Assembly (NCBI RefSeq): GCF_021129305.1
Contig: NZ_JAJOMB010000010.1
Span: 124,001-188,000, forward strand
Source: Kineosporia babensis
GTDB taxonomy: Bacteria; Actinomycetota; Actinomycetes; Actinomycetales; Kineosporiaceae
Length of the DNA: 64,000 nt
Direction of reading: 5' to 3'
The position numbers and the translations under genes are program-made. Below, piece after piece: positions 17,014 through 28,151 of this stretch. Below the pieces are notes generated by a model. That model did no database searches and was not told where the DNA came from. It saw only the letters and a program-made list of their open reading frames with translations. The stretch's first letter is position 1. Each line of letters begins with the position of its first letter.

Positions 17014-18927
17014 ATGGAAGACACTGCTGCGGTCCCGGCAGATTCGAGTCGGCAGCCGAACGACTCGAGGATCCGACAGATCGACAGTGTGGTGATCCGG
17101 TTCGCCGGTGACTCCGGTGACGGTATGCAGCTGACCGGCGACCGGTTCACCGCCGAGACCGCGTCCATGGGCAACGACCTGGCCACCCTGCCGAACTTCC
17201 CGGCCGAGATCCGCGCCCCTCAGGGCACCCTGCCCGGTGTCTCCAGTTTCCAGCTGCACTTCGCCGACCACGACGTGCTCACCCCCGGCGACGCGCCGGA
17301 CGTGCTGGTGGCGATGAACCCGGCGGCGCTGAAGGCCAACCTGGGCGACCTGCCGCGGGGCAAGACGATCATCGTGAACACCGACGAGTTCACCAAGCGC
17401 AACCTGGCCAAGGTCGGCTACTCCGCCAGCCCGGTCGAGGACGGCGCGCTGGAGTCCTGGCAGGTGCACCCGGTGCCGCTGACCAGCCTGACAGTCGAGG
17501 CGCTGAAGGAGTTCGGTCTCTCCCGCAAGGACTCCGAGCGCTCCAAGAACATGTTCGCCCTGGGCCTGCTGTGCTGGCTGTACAACCGGCCCACCGAGGG
17601 CACCGAGCGGTTCCTGAACACCAAGTTCGGCCGTCGACCGGAGATCCTGGCCGCCAACCTGGCCGCCTTCAAGGCCGGCTGGGCGTTCGGCGAGACCACC
17701 GAGGGCTTCGCCGTCTCCTACGAGATCGCCCCGGCCCCCGCCCCCTCCGGCACCTACCGGAACATCACCGGCAACACCGCACTGGCCTACGGTCTGGTCG
17801 CCGCCGGGCACCGCTCCGGCCTGCCGATCGTGCTCGGCTCGTACCCGATCACCCCGGCCTCGGACATCCTGCACGCGTTGTCGGGGATGAAGAAGTTCGG
17901 CGTCACCACGATCCAGGCCGAGGACGAGATCTCGGCGATCGGCGCAGCGCTGGGCGCTTCGTACGGCGGCGCGATCGGCGTCACCACCACCTCGGGCCCG
18001 GGCCTGGCGCTGAAGAGCGAGACCATCGGCCTGGCCGTGTCGCTGGAACTGCCGCTGGTGATCGTGGACGTGCAACGTGGTGGGCCGTCGACCGGCCTGC
18101 CCACCAAGACCGAGCAGTCCGACCTGCTGCAGGCCATGTACGGGCGCAACGGTGAGTCGCCGGTGCCGGTGATCGCGCCCCGTTCACCCGCCGACTGCTT
18201 CGACGCGGCGATCGAGGCGGTGCGGGTGGCCACCAAGTACCGCACCCCCGTGCTGCTGCTCTCGGACGGCTACCTGGCCAACGGTTCCGAACCCTGGCGG
18301 TTGCCTGCGGTCGCCGACCTGCCCGATCTGCACGTCGAATTCGCACAGAAACAAGATGAGGCCTTCCGCCCCTACGACCGCGACCCGCAGACCCTGGCCC
18401 GCCCGTGGGCCCCGCCCGGCGTCCAGGGCCTGGAACACCGGATCGGCGGCATCGAAAAGGCCGACGGCACCGGCGAGATCAGCTACGACCCGGACAACCA
18501 CGACAAGATGGTGCGGCTGCGCCAGGCCAAGGTGGACGGCGTCGACGTGCCCCCGCTGGAGGTCGACGACCCCACCGGCGACGCCGAGGTACTGGTGATC
18601 GGCTGGGGCAGCACCTTCGGCCCGATCGCGGCCGGGGCCCGGGTGGCCCGGCGCAACGGGATCCGGGTGGCCACCGCGCACCTGCGGCACCTGAACCCGT
18701 TCCCGGCCAACACCGGTGACGTGCTCCGGCGCTACCAGCGGGTGCTGATCCCGGAGATGAACCTCGGCCAGCTGGCCCTGTTGCTGCGGGCCAAGTACCT
18801 GGTCGACGCCCGCGGCTACAACCAGGTGCGGGGCCTGCCGTTCAGCTCGGCCGAGATCGCCACCGCCATCACCTCGCTCGCCACCGAAGGCGGACTGGAA
18901 CTGAGCAGTCTGGAGGAGACGCACTGA
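17014..18927 (+). CDS. korA: 2-oxoacid:ferredoxin oxidoreductase, alpha (fused gamma-alpha) subunit
   Basis: 637-aa subunit that oxidises a 2-oxoacid (probably 2-oxoglutarate) with CoA and reduces ferredoxin. The gamma domain comes first (VIRFAGDSGDGMQLTGDRF, about residues 27-46), and then the alpha domain with GSYPITPASDIL near residues 275-286 and a QAEDEISAIGAALGASYGG thiamine-site segment. A GAGGAGA ribosome site precedes the ATG. Its stop shares one base with the korB start. Placement after nuoABCH matches the known Streptomyces-type arrangement and supports ferredoxin feeding of the partial Complex I. Confidence 0.93.
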   Translation: MEDTAAVPADSSRQPNDSRIRQIDSVVIRFAGDSGDGMQLTGDRFTAETASMGNDLATLPNFPAEIRAPQGTLPGVSSFQLHFADHDVLTPGDAPDVLVAMNPAALKANLGDLPRGKTIIVNTDEFTKRNLAKVGYSASPVEDGALESWQVHPVPLTSLTVEALKEFGLSRKDSERSKNMFALGLLCWLYNRPTEGTERFLNTKFGRRPEILAANLAAFKAGWAFGETTEGFAVSYEIAPAPAPSGTYRNITGNTALAYGLVAAGHRSGLPIVLGSYPITPASDILHALSGMKKFGVTTIQAEDEISAIGAALGASYGGAIGVTTTSGPGLALKSETIGLAVSLELPLVIVDVQRGGPSTGLPTKTEQSDLLQAMYGRNGESPVPVIAPRSPADCFDAAIEAVRVATKYRTPVLLLSDGYLANGSEPWRLPAVADLPDLHVEFAQKQDEAFRPYDRDPQTLARPWAPPGVQGLEHRIGGIEKADGTGEISYDPDNHDKMVRLRQAKVDGVDVPPLEVDDPTGDAEVLVIGWGSTFGPIAAGARVARRNGIRVATAHLRHLNPFPANTGDVLRRYQRVLIPEMNLGQLALLLRAKYLVDARGYNQVRGLPFSSAEIATAITSLATEGGLELSSLEETH

Positions 18928-20018
18928 TGACCACGGAACTAGGTATGCCGACCGTGCTCTCCGGCCTGGCCGGAGTACCGCATCTGGGCCCGGACGACGC
19001 CAAGCAGACCCGCAAGGACTTCACCGCCGGCGCCGAGGTGCGCTGGTGCCCGGGCTGCGGTGACTACGCGATCCTGGCCGCGGTGCAGGGCTTCATGCCC
19101 GAGCTCGGGATCAAGCGGGAGAACGTGGTCTGCGTCTCCGGTATCGGCTGCTCCTCGCGTTTCCCGTACTACCTGGACACCTACGGGCTGCACTCGATCC
19201 ACGGCCGTGCCCCGGCGATCGCGACCGGCCTGGTCACCGCCCGGCCCGACCTGAACGTCTGGGTGGTCACCGGGGACGGCGACGCGCTCTCGATCGGTGG
19301 CAACCACCTGATCCACGCCCTGCGGCGCAACGTGAACCTGACCATCCTGCTGTTCAACAACCGGATCTACGGCCTGACCAAGGGCCAGTACTCGCCCACC
19401 TCCGAGCCCGGCAAGATCACCAAGTCCACCCCGGTCGGCTCGGTGGACACCCCGTTCAACCCGATCTCGCTGGCCCTGGGCGCCGAGGCCACGTTCGTCG
19501 CGCGCACCCTCGACTCCGACCGCAAGCACCTGACCAGCGTGCTGAGGCAGGCGGTGGAGCACCGAGGCTCGGCGCTGGTGGAGATCTACCAGAACTGCCC
19601 GATCTTCAACGACGGCGCGTTCGACGTGCTCAAGGACCGGGACGAGGCGCAGGCCCGGCTGATCCGGCTGGAGCACGGCGAGCCGATCCGGTTCGGGGTG
19701 GACGGCGCGCGCGGCGTGGTCCGCGCCGCCGACGGCACGCTGCAGGTGGTGGACGTGGCCTCGGTCAGCGAGGAGGCCCTGCTGGTGCACGATGCGCAGA
19801 ACCCGAACCCGGCCACCCAGTTCGCGTTGTCCCGGCTGGACGAGGAGACCCTGTCGCACGTCCCGCTCGGGGTGTTCCGCAAGGTCAGCCGCCCGACCTA
19901 CGACGACCTGGTGCGGGCGCAGGTCTCCGGCGCCCAGGAGGCGAACAACGGCCCGGCCACCGACGACGACCTGGCGGCCCTGCTGGCCGGGCGCGACACC
20001 TGGACCGTTGCCGACTGA
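18927..20018 (+). CDS. korB: 2-oxoacid:ferredoxin oxidoreductase, beta subunit
   Basis: 363-aa thiamine-diphosphate-binding partner of KorA. Diagnostic parts are WCPGCGDYAIL (Cys41, Cys44, iron-sulphur ligands), GIGCSSRFPYYLDTYGLHSIHGRAPAIATG, and the thiamine-diphosphate/magnesium motif GDGDALSIGGNH followed by NNRIYGLTKGQYSPTS. The C-terminal tail of about 60 residues is acidic and less conserved. A strong hairpin follows 21 bases after the stop. The pair carries no ferredoxin domain, so a separate ferredoxin must accept the electrons. Confidence 0.94.
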   Translation: MTTELGMPTVLSGLAGVPHLGPDDAKQTRKDFTAGAEVRWCPGCGDYAILAAVQGFMPELGIKRENVVCVSGIGCSSRFPYYLDTYGLHSIHGRAPAIATGLVTARPDLNVWVVTGDGDALSIGGNHLIHALRRNVNLTILLFNNRIYGLTKGQYSPTSEPGKITKSTPVGSVDTPFNPISLALGAEATFVARTLDSDRKHLTSVLRQAVEHRGSALVEIYQNCPIFNDGAFDVLKDRDEAQARLIRLEHGEPIRFGVDGARGVVRAADGTLQVVDVASVSEEALLVHDAQNPNPATQFALSRLDEETLSHVPLGVFRKVSRPTYDDLVRAQVSGAQEANNGPATDDDLAALLAGRDTWTVAD

Positions 20019-20038
20019 TCAACCCAGCAACAGCAAGA

Positions 20039-20083
20039 ACATGAGGTACGGACGCGGTGGTCACCGACGTCCGTACCTCATGT
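20039..20083 (+). terminator. hairpin after korB, perfect 16-bp stem
   Basis: Bases 20039-20054 pair exactly with 20068-20083 around a 13-base loop. It lies 21 bases downstream of the korB stop, and the next gene starts about 65 bases later. Strong stem, no long T run. Confidence 0.8.
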
Positions 20084-20147
20084 GATTTCGGGTGCGTTTT
20101 ATCAGGGACGTGCGACGCACCGCGGGTAGGCCTGTCACCTTTGACGG

Positions 20148-21416
20148 GTGAGCGAGGCAGGTGGTGCGGCAGAGCCGCAGGTGGTGTGGCGGGATCAGGG
20201 GAAGCTGGTGCAGCGGACCCTCGCGCCGTGGTGGCTCGTCCAGGTGGTGCTCCCGGTGACCTGGTTCATCATGCTGATGAACGGTGGCCCGGGCGAGTCG
20301 GTCCAGTGTCGCGACGACCCGGGCGCCTGCGCCGACGGAAGTGCCCTGGCCTCCCTCCTGGCCGGCACCATGTTCGCGATCCCGTTCCTGCTCTGGATGG
20401 CTCCCCGGGCCGGACTCGCGCTCGGCGGGTTGTGGGGCGTGGCGTTCCTTCTCGCGTCGGACTCGGACTGGTTACTCGGCCCGTACGGCCTGGTCTGCCT
20501 GGTCGTACTCGGGGTGATGCAGTACGACCGGTCGCAGCGCCGGGCGGCCGCGCCGCAGCCCGTACCGGCCGCAGCCGTCTCCGGGCCTCGAGCGCACCTG
20601 CGCCTACCGCCGGCATTCGTGCTGGTCCCGGCTGCAGTTCTGGTGGCCCTGCTGATCTTCGCGGTCTCCTTCGCCGGGCTGTACACCTGGGCCACCAACA
20701 CCCGGGACGCCTGGGTCGAGCGCAGCGTGGTGGCCGAGGCCCAGGTGACGAACATTGACGACCTCGGTGACGTGACCTTCGAGAGCAGCAGCGGGCAGAC
20801 CTGGAGCATCGACCCGGAGGACACGTACCAGGTCGGCGACACTGCCCAGGTGCGCTACGACCCGGACGACCCGGAGAACGCCGAACTGGACGTCGAGCCG
20901 GCCAGGCTGGACGGTCTGCTGACCCCGGCCGGGTGGCTGCTCACCCTGGCCGCGGCGCTGGTCTGGCGGATGGCCGGCCTGTTCCGCTTCCGGAGCAGGC
21001 TGCGCGCCGGAGGTCTGCCGGAGTACTCGGTGCTGGTCGGGCTTCGCTCCCGGTACCTCTACCTGCACGGTCATCCTCAGCCTGGGCAGGGGCAACTCAT
21101 GGGCCGGCCGTTCGCCATGCTGCCGACCCGCAACGCCTCCAGCCTGGCCGCGCCGCCAGCAGTTGCGCCGGTCTACGGGGAACCAGAGCAGCACCCCCAG
21201 CACTTGGCCCAACTGCAGCCACTTACCCCAGCCGTTTTCGTGGGGACGCCCCTGCCCGGCCGCTGGGGCGTGGTCATCGCCGACGGCAAGGTGCGCTGGG
21301 GCCGCAAGCCGTTGGGTGAGGTCAGGCGGGCTCCCTGGAACCGTTCCGACCAGCCGGTCAACTCGCTCAGCCAGGGCAACTGGGGTCTACCCAAGCCACC
21401 CGTCGTACCCAGGTGA
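20148..21416 (+). CDS. membrane protein with DUF3592-like domain
   Basis: 422-aa protein of unknown function from a GTG. The N-terminal part has two pairs of hydrophobic helices (about residues 28-45, 65-130), followed by a further helix near 160-185. Then a soluble beta-rich segment, AEAQVTNIDDLGDVTFESSSG... VGDTAQVRYDPDDPENAELD, matches the pattern of DUF3592 proteins. A final membrane pair and a Pro-rich cytoplasmic tail follow. Neighbours do not suggest a pathway. The domain call rests on my recognition of the VRYDPDDPENAE pattern, without a search. Confidence 0.72.
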   Translation: MSEAGGAAEPQVVWRDQGKLVQRTLAPWWLVQVVLPVTWFIMLMNGGPGESVQCRDDPGACADGSALASLLAGTMFAIPFLLWMAPRAGLALGGLWGVAFLLASDSDWLLGPYGLVCLVVLGVMQYDRSQRRAAAPQPVPAAAVSGPRAHLRLPPAFVLVPAAVLVALLIFAVSFAGLYTWATNTRDAWVERSVVAEAQVTNIDDLGDVTFESSSGQTWSIDPEDTYQVGDTAQVRYDPDDPENAELDVEPARLDGLLTPAGWLLTLAAALVWRMAGLFRFRSRLRAGGLPEYSVLVGLRSRYLYLHGHPQPGQGQLMGRPFAMLPTRNASSLAAPPAVAPVYGEPEQHPQHLAQLQPLTPAVFVGTPLPGRWGVVIADGKVRWGRKPLGEVRRAPWNRSDQPVNSLSQGNWGLPKPPVVPR

Positions 21417-21432
21417 CCCGACCGCCGTAGGC

Positions 21433-21459
21433 GCGCACACCGTCCCCCATTTGTTCTGC
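21433..21459. repeat. 27-base intergenic motif, copy 2 of 2
   Basis: Begins GCGCACACCGTCC, then ends TTCTGC, with three mismatches to the copy at 12477-12503. It lies between the DUF3592-like gene and rarD. The source of the duplication is unknown. Confidence 0.55.
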
Positions 21460-21515
21460 TGACGCCCCATCGAAAGCTGGACCTCTGGACCAATCCCGCG
21501 ATCTAGAATCGTGGG

Positions 21516-22437
21516 ATGAATCCGGAGGCCCGGAAGGGCATCATCTACGGCTTCTCGAGCTACCTCCTCTGGGGGTGTTTTCCGCTCTACTTCCGGCTTT
21601 TGCAGGAGTCGGGGGCGCTCGAGGTTCTCGCCTACCGGATTCTCTTCACCGGTGTGATCTGCCTGGTCTTGGTGGCTGCGCTGCGCTCCTGGCAGGAAAT
21701 GCGCGGGGTACTGCGTAATCGGCGGCAAATGCTGCTGCTCGGCGCGGCGGCCTTCCTGATCGCGGGCAACTGGGGCGTGTACATCTACGCGGTCAACAGT
21801 GATCAGGTGGTCGAGGCGGCCCTCGGCTACTTCCTCAATCCCCTGGTCACCGTGGGCCTCGGCGTCCTCGTCCTGCGTGAACGGCTGCGCCCGATGCAAT
21901 GGGTCGCCGTGGCGATCGGTCTGGTCGCCGGCGTCGTGCTGACCGTGACCTACGGGCATCTACCCACGATCGCGCTGGCCCTGGCCGGTACTTTCGGCAC
22001 CTACGGCCTGCTGAAGAAGCAGGTGGGCAGCAACGGCGGGGTAAGTGCGCTGGCCGGGATGAGCACCGAAAGCCTGGTACTGGCGCCGTTCACCATTGCC
22101 GGGCTGGTGATCATCGGGTTCCAGGGAGACAGCACCTTCGGCCACGACGCACCCTGGCAGGCGCTGCTGCTGATCTCCACCGGCGTGGTCACCCTGACCC
22201 CGCTGCTGCTTTTCGCCGCCGCGGCCAGCCGGGTGCCCCTGTCGACCATGGGACTGCTGCAGTACCTCACGCCGGTACTGCAATTTCTCTGCGGGGTAGT
22301 CGTTCTGGGCGAGCACATGCCCACCGCCCGTTGGGTGGGATTCGGCCTGGTCTGGCTGGCGCTGGTGGTACTCACCGCCGACAGCCTGTACACCGCACGG
22401 CGGCAGCGAGCCGCGAGACTCGCTGCCGCAGCGGGTA

Positions 22438-22463
<26 letters not shown>
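21516..22463 (+). CDS. rarD: RarD-type EamA-family transporter
   Basis: 315-aa inner-membrane protein of the drug/metabolite transporter superfamily with about ten helices. KGIIYGFSSYLLWGCFPLYF at the start, AYRILFTGVICL, the NWGVYIYAVNSDQVVEAALGYFLNPLV centre and LLQYLTPVLQFLCGVVVLGE near the end are the RarD pattern (chloramphenicol-sensitive protein group). The physiological substrate is unknown. Its 3' end overlaps the converging molybdoenzyme gene by 26 bases. Confidence 0.92.
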
Positions 22464-24705
<2,242 letters not shown>

Positions 24706-24841
24706 GACCCGGTCCTCACCTTCAGCGACATTGCAGATCTCACCCCTCGACGTTACCTGAGCGTCGAACGAGTCTCCAGAAGAGCCAGGGTCGGACGGGG
24801 GTCGGTGTCAAGGGCTAAAGACATGGTCGGCGAGGTCGTTC

Positions 24842-24873
24842 GCGGCGGTGTCCGCAGTTACGGACACCGCCGC
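24842..24873 (-). terminator. hairpin downstream of the first Uma2 gene
   Basis: Bases 24842-24854 and 24861-24873 are exact complements (13 bp, 6-base loop). It is about 70 bases past the stop of the minus-strand Uma2 gene and 136 bases upstream of the molybdoenzyme start, so termination of the former is the best reading. Confidence 0.65.
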
Positions 24874-24943
24874 TTCAGGTGACAGCATCTGCGGATTTGT
24901 CCGTGACTATGAGCGGTTGATCACGTTCCCGCCGACGCCGCGG

Positions 24944-25576
24944 TCAGATCCGGGCGAGCTGCGTCAGGTCGATGTCGATGTCGTAGGGCACGGACACCTT
25001 GAGTCGCTCATGGTGGACGCCGGTGAGCACGTAGGCCCTGGCCACGGGGTCAAGTTCGTAGACGTGCACGACCGGCCGGTCGTCCTGCCGCTCCACCCGC
25101 CAGTAGTGCTGCACCCCGCCCTCGGCATACAGGCGGACCTTCCGGATGCGATCGCGCTTCAGTGAATCCGGAGACTCCACCTCCACCGCCAGCACGACCA
25201 CCTCGGCCGGGAACCTGGTGGTGTCCCAGTCGCCGACGGCCTCCACCGGAACCAGCGACAGATCAGGCTCCGGCGCCTGCCGAGTACCGATGACGATGTT
25301 CATCTCCCGGATGACCTCGAGGTGCTTCGGAACGGAATCGAGCAATGCCCTTTCCACGCACCTCAGCACCGCCATATGAAACATCCGCTGCGCGGCCACG
25401 AAGACCAGCTCCCCGTCGATCAGTTCGGTATGCGGGGGCAGGTCTTCGAGCTCAAAGAATTCGTCCACGGTGAAACCACCCGGCTTACGCCACCGGGCCG
25501 GAATGTCCTCGTAGCGATCCATCACCTGGCCATTGTCGTCATCGAAGCGGCCGTAGTACACGGGCTCGGCGCCCAT
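24944..25576 (-). CDS. Uma2-family (PD-(D/E)XK-fold) protein, paralogue A
   Basis: 210-aa protein of the Uma2/DUF820 family, a restriction-endonuclease-like fold that is expanded in actinobacteria and cyanobacteria. The pattern is HTELIDGELVFVA, then PEPDLSLVPVEA (catalytic Asp), then VVLAVEVESPDSLKRDRIRKVRLYAEGGVQHYWRVE (Glu-X-Glu with the downstream Lys). The catalytic set looks complete. Biological role is unknown for the family. A GGGGGAG ribosome site precedes the ATG, shared with paralogue B at 26303. Confidence 0.87.
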   Translation of the reverse strand: MGAEPVYYGRFDDDNGQVMDRYEDIPARWRKPGGFTVDEFFELEDLPPHTELIDGELVFVAAQRMFHMAVLRCVERALLDSVPKHLEVIREMNIVIGTRQAPEPDLSLVPVEAVGDWDTTRFPAEVVVLAVEVESPDSLKRDRIRKVRLYAEGGVQHYWRVERQDDRPVVHVYELDPVARAYVLTGVHHERLKVSVPYDIDIDLTQLARI

Positions 25577-25644
25577 GTCGCTCCCCCAATTCGCTCGTGC
25601 GCCTATTGGGAAAGTACCAAACCAATCGGCATAAGCGCGAATCG

Positions 25645-26292
25645 CTACGGTTCGAGCCAGACCGTGCCGGAAGTCGCCAACTGATCGCCGAGCAGTGGCC
25701 GGCTGGCCACGGCAACGCGCCGAGCAGACACGTCGACGGGCTCGGCGCCGAAGTTGGTCAGGCTTTCCCAGCCGCTGGCCCGGGCGATCCGGAGCACCTG
25801 ACCGTCGAGCGTGACCGAAGCCTTTTCTTCCAGCGCAAATGATGGACGCGTACGAAGGGCTTTTCGGTAGAGGTTCAGGATGCTTTCCGGGGCTTTGAAC
25901 TGGCGCTCCACGGGAAGTTCCGCGTATTCAGAGGGCTGCGGCAGCCAGCCCTCGGCGGGGCCGAACCCCAGGGAGGGGCCGTGGCGAGCGCCCGGCGGAG
26001 AACCTCCAGGCGTCCAGGTCGGTGCCGTCGGGCAGACCGAATCGGGTGTCGTGGCGGACCACGTCGTGGTTGGAGAGCGTCCAGGTGCAGGTGGTCCCCG
26101 CGGCCTCCGCCTCGGCCAGACAGGACGAGGTGATGCGGTGCCAGTCGGCGGCGTTCCAGCCCAGCTCCATCAGGTCGAAGACGAACGCCTGACCTAGCTC
26201 GTCCGGCCGAGCGTAGAGGTTTCGGCGCGGACCCTCGACTGCTTCGGCCACTGTGGCCTTGGGTGGGTCGTACGCGTCGAAGATGCAGATCC
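25645..26292 (-). pseudogene. decayed GH13 alpha-glucosidase fragment
   Basis: Two pieces of a glycoside hydrolase 13 (alpha-glucosidase/maltase type) are readable in two frames. The 5' piece runs from FDAYDPPKATVAEAVEGPR through LGQAFVFDLMELGWNA to TWTLSNHDVVRHDTRFGLPDG, the conserved NHD motif. The 3' piece reads GPSLGFGPAEGWLPQP, then VERQFKAPESILNLYRKALRTRP and the C-terminal beta domain. The roughly 80-100 residues that normally join them (with YQGEELG) are missing, and the catalytic N-terminal barrel is gone. It is a remnant, not a functional gene. Confidence 0.82.
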
Positions 26293-26302
26293 CAGAACTC
26301 GG

Positions 26303-26944
26303 CTACGACCGGAGCGAGCCGCCGAGACCGGACAACTCGATGTCGATCTCGTAGGGAAGCGCGACCTTGAGCCGGTCCCGGTAGATCCCGGTGGCCACGT
26401 ATGCACCGGAGGCGGGATCCAGTTCGTAGACATAGACGACTGGAGCGAGTTGTTCCTCCTCCACCCGCCAGTAGTGCTTGATTCCGGCCGCCGCGTAAAG
26501 CTGTGGCTTTCGCTCACGGTCACGAACCTGGGAGTCCGGAGAGACCACCTCGACGGCAAGAACCACGGCTTCGGCCGGATACCAGGTTTCACTGCCATCG
26601 CCGAGGGCCGAGATCTTGACTACCGAGAGATCAGGCTCCGGTCGCTGCCGTTCAGCCAGTATCACCGACATTTCCCGGGCGACGTCCAGACTGTCCGGGC
26701 AACTGTGCCGAAGCCCTGCCGCCAGCAGATCTATCGCACGGCTATGGAACCGCCGCTGCGGACTCATCAGGATCAGACCCCCGTCGATCAACTCCGCATG
26801 AGGGGGCAAGTCTGGCAGATGATCCAAATCAGTAGCGACAAACCCACCCTGCGGAGTCAGCCACAGCGGTACTGGTTCCCGGTCGTCGGCCACCGCACCA
26901 TTCTCGGCCTTTGCATCCGAGCGGTAAATGGGCTCTGCGCTCAT
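26303..26944 (-). CDS. Uma2-family (PD-(D/E)XK-fold) protein, paralogue B
   Basis: 213 aa from the ATG at 26944, preceded by GGGGGAG. The frame extends to 27043, but the added leader has no family pattern. The core is HAELIDGGLILMS, RPEPDLSVVKIS and AVVLAVEVVSPDSQVRDRERKPQLYAAAGIKHYWRVEEE, so the metal-binding residues are conserved. It is clearly a duplicate of the protein at 24944-25576, with matching C-terminal VYELDP...LKV.LPY.IDI ends. The stop lies only about 10 bases from the start of the GH13 remnant. Confidence 0.87.
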   Translation of the reverse strand: MSAEPIYRSDAKAENGAVADDREPVPLWLTPQGGFVATDLDHLPDLPPHAELIDGGLILMSPQRRFHSRAIDLLAAGLRHSCPDSLDVAREMSVILAERQRPEPDLSVVKISALGDGSETWYPAEAVVLAVEVVSPDSQVRDRERKPQLYAAAGIKHYWRVEEEQLAPVVYVYELDPASGAYVATGIYRDRLKVALPYEIDIELSGLGGSLRS

Positions 26945-27018
26945 GTTGCTCCCCCAGCCATCGCCTACGGGATGAGTTAACAACTGAGCTGGCAGTTCGG
27001 CAAAGCGGCGAATGCATC

Positions 27019-27050
27019 CTGCAGGGCACAAAATGCTGTGCACCCTGCAG
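27019..27050 (-). terminator. imperfect hairpin after the polyprenyl synthase gene
   Basis: CTGCAGGG CACA pairs with TGTG and CCCTGCAG across a two-base bulge, about 90 bases beyond the stop of the gene at 27141. It is the only stem I see that could end the very long nuo operon. Weak call. Confidence 0.45.
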
Positions 27051-27140
27051 AATGCAGGCCCTCGGGTGCCGAGTCTCAGCCTCGAAGCTGCATCGAGGCT
27101 GGTCAGCAGCCAGTGAGATCGTCGTGCCGATCAAGGAGGA

Positions 27141-28151
27141 TCAGCGAGTGCGGTCGACCACTGCCTCGGCGAACTGCCGCAGCGCCGTCTTGGCGGCGGA
27201 CTCGGGCAGCGGGTCCAGGGTGGTGACCGCGTCCTGGGCCCAGCGGGCCGCCTCGTCCCGGGCCGCGTCCATCACCTTGTGCTCGTTGAGTGCCTCGATG
27301 GTCTCGGCCAGCCGGGCGTCCTCGGAAAGGTCGCCGTCCAGCATGGTGACGATCTGCGCGGCCGCCGCGTCGCCCTGGGCCGCGGCCTGGCGGACCAGCA
27401 GGGTGGGCAGGGTGGGCACGCCCTCGCGCAGGTCGGTGCCCTGCACCTTGCCGGAGACCCGGCCGGCGCTGGACAAGTCGATCACGTCGTCGGCCAGCTG
27501 GAAGGCCACGCCGACCAGCTCGCCGTAGCGGACCATGATCTCGACCGTGGCAGCGTCGCAGCCGCCGAACATCGCGCCGAAGCGGCCGGCGGTGGCGATC
27601 AGCGAGCCGGTCTTGTCGCCCAGCACCTGCAGGTAGTGGGCGATCGGGTCGTCGGCCGGGGTGGGGCCGACGGTCTCGTGCATCTGGCCCAGGCACAGCC
27701 GCTCAAAGGTGGCCGCCTGGATGTCCACGGCCTCCGGGCCCAGGCCCGCGACCACTCGGGAGGCCCGGGCGAACAGCAGGTCACCGACCAGGATCGCGAC
27801 CTGGTTGCCCCAGACCAGGTGGGCCGCGGCGGCGCCCCGGCGCTGGTCGGCCGAGTCCATCACGTCGTCGTGGTAGAGCGAGGCCAGATGGGTCAGCTCG
27901 ACCACGACGCCGGCCTCGAGGACCTCCGGACGGCTCGCGTCGCCGAGGTTCGCGGCGAGCAGGGTGAGCATCGGGCGGATCCGCTTGCCACCCGCCTCCA
28001 CCAGATGACGGGAGGCGGTGTCGGCGAGCTGGTCGGCCTGCTGGACCGCCTCTCGCAGCCGGGACTCGATCGTCTCCATGCCGACACGGACGGACTCGGC
28101 AAGGGCGGCGTCAACCACCGGCAGATCCAGGGAAGCGGTCACAGCACTCAC
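27141..28151 (-). CDS. polyprenyl diphosphate synthase (menaquinone side chain)
   Basis: 336-aa trans-prenyltransferase that lengthens isoprenoid diphosphates, probably for the menaquinone tail. Landmarks are GKRIRP (55-60), the first Asp-rich motif DDVMD (95-99), the GQMHE segment and the second Asp-rich motif DDVID (221-225). The residues before the first motif (SLYH) are small/aromatic as in long-chain enzymes. The GTG start overlaps the nuoN stop by 4 bases, so it is translated as the fifteenth gene of the nuo operon. Product chain length is not predictable here. Confidence 0.93.
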   Translation of the reverse strand: MSAVTASLDLPVVDAALAESVRVGMETIESRLREAVQQADQLADTASRHLVEAGGKRIRPMLTLLAANLGDASRPEVLEAGVVVELTHLASLYHDDVMDSADQRRGAAAAHLVWGNQVAILVGDLLFARASRVVAGLGPEAVDIQAATFERLCLGQMHETVGPTPADDPIAHYLQVLGDKTGSLIATAGRFGAMFGGCDAATVEIMVRYGELVGVAFQLADDVIDLSSAGRVSGKVQGTDLREGVPTLPTLLVRQAAAQGDAAAAQIVTMLDGDLSEDARLAETIEALNEHKVMDAARDEAARWAQDAVTTLDPLPESAAKTALRQFAEAVVDRTR

